From: Saprospiraceae bacterium
GTDB taxonomy: Bacteria > Bacteroidota > Bacteroidia > Chitinophagales > Saprospiraceae
Direction: 5' to 3'
NCBI GenBank assembly: GCA_013001975.1
Contig: JABDKX010000081.1
Coordinates: 1-32,655, forward strand
DNA: 32,655 nucleotides
Below are positions 26,490 to 32,655 of the stretch, piece after piece. The notes under the pieces were generated by a model that saw only the letters and a list, made by a program, of their open reading frames with translations, searched no databases and was not told where the DNA came from. Within the stretch, counting starts at the first letter, position 1; each line of letters begins with the position of its first letter. The position numbers were made by a program, and so were the translations under genes.

Positions 26490-28175
26490 ATGATGAAATC
26501 TATAATTACAGCATGTTTTATAGTAGTGCTTTTTACAACTTGTAAGAATGATTCAACTGAGAATAAAGTTGAAGATGTCGTTACTAATAGCGAAGATTAC
26601 CCAAATTTTGAAGCGTTTTATTCAAAAGGAGACTTAGATGAAAATCTAAAAAAATATACACCTTTTACATTGACAACCGATGTAACCAAGTTGTCTGAAA
26701 GTGAAATTGCCATTATCAAAAAGTTAATTGAAGCTTCTAAACATATTGATGAAATGTTTTGGTATGAAGCTTACGGTAATAAAGATAAATTACTGTCATC
26801 AATTGATAATGAAAAAACAAAGTTATTTGCACAAATAAATTATGGTCCTTGGGATCGACTTAATGGAAATGCTCCTTTTATTGATGGAGTAGGAGAGAAA
26901 GCAAAGGGTAGTAATTTTTATCCGGCAGATATGACAAAAGAGGAATTCGAAAAATCAAATCTGAAAAGCAAAGAAAGCTTATATACTTTTATTAGACGAG
27001 ATAATAACGGTAAGCTAATAGCCGTGCCTTATTTTAGACAATTTAAAAAACAAGTAACTGAAGTATCGAGATTGCTAGATGAAGCTGCTGAGTTGTCAGA
27101 AAATGAAGCATTTAAAAAATATTTAAAACTAAGGTCAAAAGCTATGCTTGACGATGAATATCAAGCATCAGATATGGCTTGGTTAGATATGAAAGATAAT
27201 CACTTGGAAGTTGTCATAGGACCTATTGAAACCTATGAAGATCAATTGTATGGTTTCAAGGCCGCTCATGAAGCTTATGTTTTAATAAAAGATATGGCTT
27301 GGAGTAAGCGACTTGAAAAATATGCACAATTCCTTCCTGATCTGCAAAAGGGATTACCTGTAAGTCAAGCATATAAAAATGAATCACCTGGCAGGGACAC
27401 TGAGCTTAACGCTTATGATGTGATTCATTATTCTGGAGACTGTAATGCAGGCAGTAAAACGATCGCAATAAACCTGCCTAATGATGAGGAAGTTCAATTA
27501 GAAAAGGGAACCAGACGACTACAGCTAAAAAATGCAATGAAAGCTAAATTTGATAAAATATTAGAACCAATAGCTGATGAGTTAATCGATCCCAAACAAA
27601 GACACCATATAACTTTTGATGCGTTTTTTTCAAATACGATGTTTCATGAAGTGGCTCATGGATTAGGAATAAAAAATACTATAAATGGGAAAGGGACAAT
27701 TCGAAAAGCACTTAAAGAACACGCTTCAGCACTTGAAGAAGGTAAAGCAGATATGCTTGGTCTTTATATGATTAATCAATTACATGAAAGAGGAGAGATT
27801 TCAGGTGATATTATGGATTATTATGTGACATTTATGACAAGTATTTTCAGATCTGTTAGGTTTGGAGCATCTTCAGCACATGGAAAGGCCAATATGATCA
27901 GATTCAATTATTTCGATGAAATGGGCGCTTTTACACGTGATGAAAAAACGGGCCACTACTCGGTAAATAGTGAAAACTTGAATAAGGCTATGAACCAATT
28001 ATCAGAGTTGATTTTGACATTACAAGGCGATGGCGATTACGATAAAGTCGCTGCCCTTGTCGCTGATAAAGGTGTAATAAAAGCGCAATTACAAGCTGAT
28101 TTAGACAGACTATCAGATCTGGGTATTCCTGTAGATGTTGTGTTTAATCAAGGTGTAGACGTCCTAGGCATATAA
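26490..28175 (+). CDS. M49-like (DPP III / NUDX3 C-domain type) metallopeptidase lipoprotein
   Basis: The 561-residue protein has a lipoprotein signal (FIVVLFTTC, Cys18). The zinc site is HEVAHG (His386, Glu387, His390) with the downstream Glu ligand in ALEEGKAD (416-417), a gluzincin arrangement. Segments such as HYSGDCNAGSKTIAINLPND resemble the dipeptidyl-peptidase III family as found in the C-terminal part of plant NUDX3-type proteins. Classical M49 enzymes have HExxGH, one residue longer. This branch has a plain HExxH followed by Gly, so dipeptidyl peptidase activity is likely but not certain. It probably acts in the periplasm or on the outer membrane. Two ATGs (26490, 26493) are possible starts. 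Confidence 0.87.
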   Translation: MMKSIITACFIVVLFTTCKNDSTENKVEDVVTNSEDYPNFEAFYSKGDLDENLKKYTPFTLTTDVTKLSESEIAIIKKLIEASKHIDEMFWYEAYGNKDKLLSSIDNEKTKLFAQINYGPWDRLNGNAPFIDGVGEKAKGSNFYPADMTKEEFEKSNLKSKESLYTFIRRDNNGKLIAVPYFRQFKKQVTEVSRLLDEAAELSENEAFKKYLKLRSKAMLDDEYQASDMAWLDMKDNHLEVVIGPIETYEDQLYGFKAAHEAYVLIKDMAWSKRLEKYAQFLPDLQKGLPVSQAYKNESPGRDTELNAYDVIHYSGDCNAGSKTIAINLPNDEEVQLEKGTRRLQLKNAMKAKFDKILEPIADELIDPKQRHHITFDAFFSNTMFHEVAHGLGIKNTINGKGTIRKALKEHASALEEGKADMLGLYMINQLHERGEISGDIMDYYVTFMTSIFRSVRFGASSAHGKANMIRFNYFDEMGAFTRDEKTGHYSVNSENLNKAMNQLSELILTLQGDGDYDKVAALVADKGVIKAQLQADLDRLSDLGIPVDVVFNQGVDVLGI

Positions 28176-28231
28176 TTTTTTTAATATGTATAGGGGTATT
28201 AGAAAATTTTATTGTCTTTAATATATAGCTT

Positions 28232-28299
28232 GAATATTTAAGTGGAATATTGAAGTGTAGATAGAATATTTAAGAGTAAAGTCTGATAGAATATTTAAG
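28232..28299 (+). repeat. Four direct repeats GAATATTTAAG with growing spacing
   Basis: Copies start at 28232, 28245 (GAATATTGAAG), 28264 and 28289. Three are identical over 11 bases and one differs by a single base. The start-to-start distances are 13, 19 and 25, each 6 more than the last. They lie just after the metallopeptidase gene. They could be binding sites or a decayed tandem array. Confidence 0.7.
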
Positions 28300-28348
28300 G
28301 GTTACTTTTACAAAAAAATTGACCACTTATATTATGAGTGTTATTTTT

Positions 28349-28385
28349 AATTTTGAAAACAAAATTTTACCTTGTTTTCAAAATT
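28349..28385. repeat. Perfect 14-base inverted repeat (hairpin)
   Basis: AATTTTGAAAACAA (28349-28362) and its exact complement (28372-28385) flank a 9-base loop. As RNA this would be a stable, though AT-rich, stem. There is no T-run after it, so it is not a typical terminator. Confidence 0.75.
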
Positions 28386-28435
28386 GAGAATGAAACCTCA
28401 ACAAAGATTATTGGTTTTTAATTAATGATTAAGTT

Positions 28436-28460
28436 ACCTCGGTTCGTCCGAGGTTTTTTT
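28436..28460 (+). terminator. Rho-independent terminator
   Basis: ACCTCGG (28436-28442), loop TTCGT, CCGAGGT (28448-28454), then a run of T to 28460. It ends any transcript coming from the metallopeptidase side and isolates the lysyl oxidase gene, which starts 46 bases later. Confidence 0.88.
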
Positions 28461-28506
28461 ATTTATTATACTTAAGTTATCTTGTCGCTGAAATTATTTG
28501 AAATTC

Positions 28507-30861
28507 ATGTTAATAAAATATCAATTTCTCTTCCTTCTCTTTTCATTGAGCATACCTACTTTCTCACAGGACATTATAGTTGATGTCAACATTACAGCGG
28601 ATGAATTTCCTCAAGATATATTTTGGGAAATAACAGACCAACAAAAGAATATCATTCTTTCTGGTGATCTGGAAGGATGTGAACCATTTCAATCTTGTAA
28701 TAATAGTTTTACGATACCTAATGCATGTTACATATTTATAATCAGAGATGTTTATGGAGATGGTATCAATGAACCAGGTGGTTTTGAAGTTTTGGTGAAC
28801 GGCAACTTGATCGGTATAGGTAATACTTTTGAATCAAAGGAGCAGTTCGATTTAAATTGTAAAAGTGGCGAGTCTTGCCAAATGGCAGTTGTGCTTGACT
28901 TACCTGATAACAATATAAATGCCCCAAAAGATAAAGATTATTGGTTTAAATTAATCCCAGAAGTATCAGGACTTTATAGAATGAACACGTGCTTAAATTT
29001 TATCACAGGTAGTGGATACGCTAATACTACAATGTGGGTTTATGACAGCTGTGATGCAGATCTTCATCAAGAAGGGGCTGAAGGCGCGCTAGGGTATTCC
29101 GATGACTCCAGTCAATGCGCACCTGGTTCCTCATTTAATTACGTTCCCTTAGAAAAGGACAATGAATATTTAATACGAACACGCGTTAATGACCTTTCAT
29201 GGCCAGTGGACTCAATAAAGGTGCGCGTTCAAAAATTACCACCATTCTCAGGATGTACTGATCCTAATGCATGTAATTTTAATCCATTTGCTGGAAGCGA
29301 TAACGGAACTTGTTTTTATAGCGAAGATTGCAGACCTGATTTAAAACTGGATGAAGAAGAGTTGAAAAGTTCTATAATTTTGGATCGCGTGTACAATAAT
29401 GATGAATGTTTAATCGAAGAAGGATGTTTGAAAGGATCAGGCTGGAGAGATGTTATCAAATTTTCTACCAAGATTGATAATATTGGCAATGCGGATTACA
29501 TTGTAGGAATCCCTGAAAGGAATCCTCAAAATTTCTCAAAAGAAAATTGTCATGGTCATTGGCATCACCAAGGATATGCAGAATATTTATTGTTTTCAGG
29601 CAATGGGCAACCTGAACCTGTTGGATTTAAAAATGGTTTTTGTGTTCTTGATCTCGATTGCGAATCAAATCAACCCAAATATCTTTGCAGTTATATGGGC
29701 ATTACGGCTGGCTGCAGCGATATTTATGATGTTGATGTTGATTGTCAATGGATAGACATCACAGATATAGCAGATGGAGAATATACATTAGTAGCTCGAG
29801 TGAATTGGAATCGGTTACCTGATATGCGATCTTTTCAGGAGATGACATATCAAAATAATTGGGCACAAGTGTGTATTTCGATTGATCGTTCGTCCGGAAG
29901 CTTGGCTGTTGATATTCTTGAAGATTGTGATAGTTACACAGATTGCTTAGGTGTCGCCTATGGAGAAGCTGAAATAGATTGCAATGGTGTTTGTGGTGGA
30001 AATGCTGAATTTGGTGATGTGAATGCTGATGGCATTTTAGACGATTCAGATGTTGATATTTATCTTGATTTGATTACAAACAAGCAAACTGATAATTTAC
30101 CTTGCTTAGATTTAAATGGAGATGTCGGGTTGAGTATATACGATGCCTTATTGCTTCAGGAATGTATTTTTATAAATGAAGAGGAGGCAGGTAATCCTTT
30201 TCATACGCATTGTTTCTTTCCTGCTGGTATTCAAAACTTTGACGACAATTTATCCCTGATTGTAACCAATTTAGATATGTCTTTAAGGACGTTAGAATTA
30301 TCAATTCAAATTCCTGATAATAACTTGCTGGGATTTCAAGTGCAATTTGAAGGGATTGAAATTGATAGTTTCGAAAAATTGTATAATGAAGAGGCTTCAT
30401 ACCTTCATAAAAACCAAAACGAAATCATTGGGTTTCATAAAGAAGAAGCTATCAAGCGAAACCCAGAATTTCAACCTTTTTTAAAATTATATTTTTCTGA
30501 AATTTTAAATGATAGCCTCTGTATACTATCTTCTTCAGAATTCGTTAATGTTGAATTTGAATTGATTTTTCCATTAATCAGTGATGAGTGCCTCTTTGTA
30601 ACTGATAATTCTAACTTAAATTATCTAAATAATATTACGATTTACCCAAATCCTACTGTCGATATTTTAAATGTGTACAGCACTCTAGACATCAAATCTA
30701 TTCAAGGATTTGATATGCAAGGAAAGCAAGTCCTTTGGGTTAGCAACCTTGGAAATGGACAGTCGAAAATTGACATTGGATATCTCTCCCCAGGATTGCA
30801 TATTTTGAAGTTAAATTTAGAAAATCAACCTCCTCAGTTTTTAAATTTTATTAAAATATAG
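28507..30861 (+). CDS. Secreted lysyl oxidase-domain protein with dockerin-like segment and T9SS sorting domain
   Basis: Residues are numbered from an in-frame TTG at 28498; I take the ATG three codons later, which leads straight into the signal peptide (core FLFLLFSLSIP, cleavage near FSQ). Order: a beta domain (about 25-120), a PPC-like domain (125-245), a Cys repeat GCTDPNACNFNPFA (252-265), then a lysyl oxidase domain at about 280-462. Its copper site is CHGHWHHQGYAEY (His352, 354, 356). K378 in GFKNGFC and Y410 in GCSDIYDVDVDCQWIDITD sit exactly where LOX Lys320 and Tyr355 form the quinone cofactor, with the K+4 Cys and the C-x9-C pair conserved. A dockerin-like part (GDVNADGILDDSDVD, 507-521) and a T9SS type A tail (ITIYPNPTVDILNVY, 713 on) follow. 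LOX oxidises lysine amines to aldehydes that cross-link proteins. The substrate here is unknown. Confidence 0.9.
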   Translation: MLIKYQFLFLLFSLSIPTFSQDIIVDVNITADEFPQDIFWEITDQQKNIILSGDLEGCEPFQSCNNSFTIPNACYIFIIRDVYGDGINEPGGFEVLVNGNLIGIGNTFESKEQFDLNCKSGESCQMAVVLDLPDNNINAPKDKDYWFKLIPEVSGLYRMNTCLNFITGSGYANTTMWVYDSCDADLHQEGAEGALGYSDDSSQCAPGSSFNYVPLEKDNEYLIRTRVNDLSWPVDSIKVRVQKLPPFSGCTDPNACNFNPFAGSDNGTCFYSEDCRPDLKLDEEELKSSIILDRVYNNDECLIEEGCLKGSGWRDVIKFSTKIDNIGNADYIVGIPERNPQNFSKENCHGHWHHQGYAEYLLFSGNGQPEPVGFKNGFCVLDLDCESNQPKYLCSYMGITAGCSDIYDVDVDCQWIDITDIADGEYTLVARVNWNRLPDMRSFQEMTYQNNWAQVCISIDRSSGSLAVDILEDCDSYTDCLGVAYGEAEIDCNGVCGGNAEFGDVNADGILDDSDVDIYLDLITNKQTDNLPCLDLNGDVGLSIYDALLLQECIFINEEEAGNPFHTHCFFPAGIQNFDDNLSLIVTNLDMSLRTLELSIQIPDNNLLGFQVQFEGIEIDSFEKLYNEEASYLHKNQNEIIGFHKEEAIKRNPEFQPFLKLYFSEILNDSLCILSSSEFVNVEFELIFPLISDECLFVTDNSNLNYLNNITIYPNPTVDILNVYSTLDIKSIQGFDMQGKQVLWVSNLGNGQSKIDIGYLSPGLHILKLNLENQPPQFLNFIKI

Positions 30862-30985
30862 TTCGTTTTTAAATTAAGTTCTTTATCTTTTATATGATTT
30901 ATTGGCCCCTAATAACCAAAAAACATTTTTTATCTTCTTATATGTAATAAATATTTATAGTATTAATCAATGATTACCAAAGGTT

Positions 30986-31027
30986 TATAAAATGATAAAA
31001 AATATATTAAAAAAAAGTCATTTTATA
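30986..31027. repeat. 10-base inverted repeat with AT-rich loop
   Basis: TATAAAATGA (30986-30995) is exactly complementary to TCATTTTATA (31018-31027), with a 22-base A-rich loop. It lies about 125 bases after the lysyl oxidase gene. It could slow or end transcription, but has no G+C core. Confidence 0.55.
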
Positions 31028-31253
31028 ATAGGGGTAAACTTTAAATATAATGTCCTTATTACAGACTAAGGATTCTATTTTTTAGATTTCTCAGTATTTT
31101 ATCAATACCTGTTTTGTACGATTTTGATCAATAAAAATGGAGATTATTTCCTTTTGGAAACTAGTTGTCATTTGGATTGATTTTGACGTATTTATGGTGA
31201 AATATTGGGCTCTTTGAGCAATATTGCACTAGGTATTTTTAAAAAAGACCTTT

Positions 31254-31261
31254 TAATTTTG
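31254..31261 (+). promoter_or_regulatory. Candidate -7 box for the surface-protein pair (TAATTTTG)
   Basis: TAATTTTG fits the TAnnTTTG consensus. Transcription from it would give a leader of roughly 210 bases. No TTTG lies at the right distance upstream (one is at 31213-31216, too far), so support is partial. Confidence 0.3.
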
Positions 31262-31343
31262 AGAATGAAAACCTACCGGCACTCTAGGTTCGCGTATGAT
31301 CCTAATGTATTTGAGTATACTCTATGTATGCTTAAATCGCCTA

Positions 31344-31371
31344 TTTCTGCATGTTTATCCTTAAGCAGAAA
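31344..31371. repeat. Leader hairpin TTTCTGC/GCAGAAA
   Basis: Left arm 31344-31350 and right arm 31365-31371 pair perfectly over 7 bases around a 14-base loop, in the leader of the downstream pair. A 10-base palindrome (31313-31322) stands 21 bases upstream. Confidence 0.5.
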
Positions 31372-31480
31372 CTTAATAAACAAATTCACTAACAACTATA
31401 TTTTTTCTGAGCCAATACATGAAAATCGTGTAGGGGCTTTAACATTTGGATTTAATTCACTTAACCGAAACACCCACACT

Positions 31481-32146
31481 ATGAGATACTCTATGAAATC
31501 AACTCTGGTTCTCTTTTTTGCTTTTGCATTGACTTTCGTGACTCAAGCTCAAAAGCGGGGATTCAACGATTCAACACTCTTAGTTCATGAAAGCGTTGAC
31601 AATAAGTTTAGTCAGATGAAAGCCAAGTCTGGGAACATCGAAGTTATTTTCAGAAAAGACAGACTTGAGATTTTTGAAAAGACACCAAATGGAATTGAAG
31701 AAAAACAATCATTCTTGTTTTTCAATGATTCAAATAAAGTTGAACCTAAGGCCATAGGATTGTTGACATCAGGTACAAAGCAAATTCCAAATGAAAATAT
31801 GGCAGCAGTACTAGGTGCTGATGAAATGAATGTGAGTACCTATAAAAAAATTGTATATGAAAATCTATACAATGGAGCAAACCTAGAAATCTCAGTTGTT
31901 AATAGAGCAATCCAATTTTCGATTGTTAGCAAATCAAATGTTTCTGATATTCCTTTCAGTTTATCGTCATGGAATGATTCAGATATGATCAAACTTGATG
32001 ATATTATCAAATTGGTAAATCATGAAAGTTTTGAAATTTATTCAAACAATACATTTCTAGCTGTTGACGGCAAAGATTTAAATTTTGCTCAGACAAATAA
32101 ATCAGCATCCCAAAATATAACTTTCACCCTTAACTTTTTAAACTAA
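31481..32146 (+). CDS. Small secreted protein of unknown function, possibly related to DUF7948-type N-terminal domains
   Basis: From the ATG at 31481 (or 31493) the protein has 221 residues, with a clear signal peptide (LVLFFAFALTFVTQAQ). The frame continues upstream to 31205, but the signal peptide and protein-like sequence begin only at 31481. The mature part is beta-rich: GNIEVIFRKDRLEIFEK, then YKKIVYENLYNGANLEISVVN. That second stretch resembles the 'Y..V.Y.N.YPGIDL.Y' segment at the start of many large Bacteroidota T9SS proteins. The resemblance is faint and the family call is inference. There is no T9SS tail or lipobox. The next gene starts 6 bases after its stop, so the two are made together. 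Confidence 0.65.
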   Translation: MRYSMKSTLVLFFAFALTFVTQAQKRGFNDSTLLVHESVDNKFSQMKAKSGNIEVIFRKDRLEIFEKTPNGIEEKQSFLFFNDSNKVEPKAIGLLTSGTKQIPNENMAAVLGADEMNVSTYKKIVYENLYNGANLEISVVNRAIQFSIVSKSNVSDIPFSLSSWNDSDMIKLDDIIKLVNHESFEIYSNNTFLAVDGKDLNFAQTNKSASQNITFTLNFLN

Positions 32147-32152
32147 CACCCA

Positions 32153-32655
32153 ATGAGAACTTTAAATCTTAAGCAACAAAGTATAATTGCATGCGTCGCA
32201 ATTTTGTCCTTTTTTAGTTTAGGTGTTAGCGCCCAGACCGCAACCTTAACTACAAATGGGCCGTCCCCTATGATAAATATTGATGGGACATCATATCAAA
32301 CCTTTTGCGTTGAATATAACAACAACACACCTCAAGCAGGTCATGGTTATAACTGGGATAATACCCCAGAAGATATAACCAATGATGATATAATCTCATG
32401 TTTGGCTGCCCAAGGGAGTTACAGTATATCTGCTATTCAAGCAGCCGTATGGTATTTTTCAGATAACATAAATCCATCTTCAGGTTCAAATGCTTGGAAT
32501 ATAATTAACAGCGTCAACAATGGGACTTATCAACCCCAATGTTGTTCTGAATGGTATCCTAATGACAATTCATATCAAGATGTTATTTCTAGGGATGATC
32601 CGTACTGTGTTCCTACTTGTGATCCAGCATTAACAATTTACAATAATGGCACATG
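32153..32655 (+). CDS. Secreted protein with a Cys-Gln thioester-domain signature (5' part, runs off the window)
   Basis: An ATG at 32153 opens a frame that stays open to the window end (167 codons seen). A signal peptide (SIIACVAILSFFSLGVSAQ, cleavage after SAQ) is followed by YQTFCVEYNNN (Cys52) and SAIQAAVWYFSDN (Gln96). These match the two hallmarks of thioester domains, [YFL]C and a hydrophobic-Q-x-x-hydrophobic motif ending in W. In such domains the Cys and Gln side chains form an internal thioester that bonds covalently to host or surface amines. These domains were described mainly in Gram-positive adhesins. Further Cys residues (130-131, 152, 156) follow. The rest of the protein, probably a long adhesin stalk, is beyond the window. 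It shares a message with the gene 6 bases upstream. Confidence 0.75.
   Translation, partial: MRTLNLKQQSIIACVAILSFFSLGVSAQTATLTTNGPSPMINIDGTSYQTFCVEYNNNTPQAGHGYNWDNTPEDITNDDIISCLAAQGSYSISAIQAAVWYFSDNINPSSGSNAWNIINSVNNGTYQPQCCSEWYPNDNSYQDVISRDDPYCVPTCDPALTIYNNGT

Larger units (their letters stand above)
28176..28506. other. Noncoding region before the lysyl oxidase gene
   Basis: About 330 bases without a credible protein. It holds four spaced GAATATTTAAG-type repeats (28232-28299), a perfect 14-base inverted repeat (28349-28385) whose left arm contains a TAATTTTG -7-like box (28348-28355), and a strong terminator (28436-28460). The layout 'promoter-like box, hairpin, terminator' would allow a small RNA of about 100 bases. 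Equally it could be the 3' end of the metallopeptidase message. Confidence 0.5.
30862..31480. other. Long structured noncoding spacer before the surface-protein pair
   Basis: About 620 AT-rich bases. It holds a 10-base inverted repeat (30986-30995 with 31018-31027), a -7-like box TAATTTTG (31254-31261), a perfect palindrome GAGTATACTC (31313-31322), and a 7-base hairpin TTTCTGC/GCAGAAA (31344-31350, 31365-31371). Two mutually exclusive short stems use the CTAGG around 31284-31289 (with ACCTA before or CCTA after). The frame of the following gene is open back to 31205, but the translation there looks unlike a protein and lacks a signal at its start. I read the second half as a 5' leader. Confidence 0.5.

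Noticed and set aside
31284-31306. tRNA-like T-arm (AGGTTCGCG...CCT)
   Set aside because: The loop is too long, and no matching acceptor or anticodon arms surround it.
31205-31480. N-terminal extension of 92 codons on the small secreted protein
   Set aside because: It puts the signal peptide in the middle of the protein and its translation has no protein-like pattern, while palindromes and a -7 box lie in this stretch. Read as a leader.

Overview
The window is AT-rich, gene-dense chromosomal DNA from a member of the Bacteroidota, most like the Saprospiraceae or a related marine/environmental lineage (inference). The grounds are two secreted proteins ending in type IX secretion (T9SS) sorting domains with the I-YPNP start, several matches to the Bacteroidota promoter -7 box TAnnTTTG, a GCTDPNACN-type Cys repeat and a dockerin-like segment in a large secreted protein, a DnaA/Obg/PriA set of that lineage's type, and short intergenic gaps without strong Shine-Dalgarno sequences. 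No rRNA, tRNA, insertion sequence, prophage or CRISPR array was seen.

Layout. 1-300: 3' end of an S9-family (prolyl oligopeptidase/DPP IV) peptidase, followed by a small tandem-repeat patch. 481-6491 (minus): a probable operon of a crotonase, a histone-deacetylase-like amidohydrolase, PriA and a membrane MutS-like ATPase. 6605-8168 (plus): obgE overlapping a small protein with a transglutaminase-like Cys/His/Asp pattern. 8180-13988 (minus): an outer-membrane barrel protein, a T9SS-sorted beta-propeller-like protein, dnaA, a 5'-nucleotidase made as two separate coupled polypeptides, and a one-helix membrane protein. 14175-17857: an IscA-type Fe-S protein and NADP isocitrate dehydrogenase converging on a strong shared terminator, then a SulP anion transporter. 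17865-20426 (minus): a large secreted M14 carboxypeptidase-like protein. 20458-26001 (plus): a tightly packed run of small membrane protein, Gfo/Idh/MocA oxidoreductase, lipoprotein, polyprenyl-phosphate sugar transferase, aroE and proline dehydrogenase. 26016-28175: a CoA-binding protein divergent from an M49-like (DPP III/NUDX3-type) metallopeptidase lipoprotein.

The most interesting part is the right end (28176-32655). A long noncoding stretch with regular repeats, a perfect hairpin and a terminator precedes a secreted T9SS protein whose centre is a lysyl oxidase domain. It has the CHGHWH copper site and both residues (Lys378, Tyr410) that form the lysine tyrosylquinone cofactor in animal LOX. 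After a 620-base structured spacer comes a two-gene unit: a small secreted protein of unknown function and, 6 bases later, the start of a secreted protein whose first 100 residues carry the FC...IQAAVW signature of Cys-Gln thioester domains, which form covalent surface adhesions. These genes may together form a covalent cell-surface or matrix cross-linking locus. That functional link is inference; the separate domain calls rest on visible motifs.
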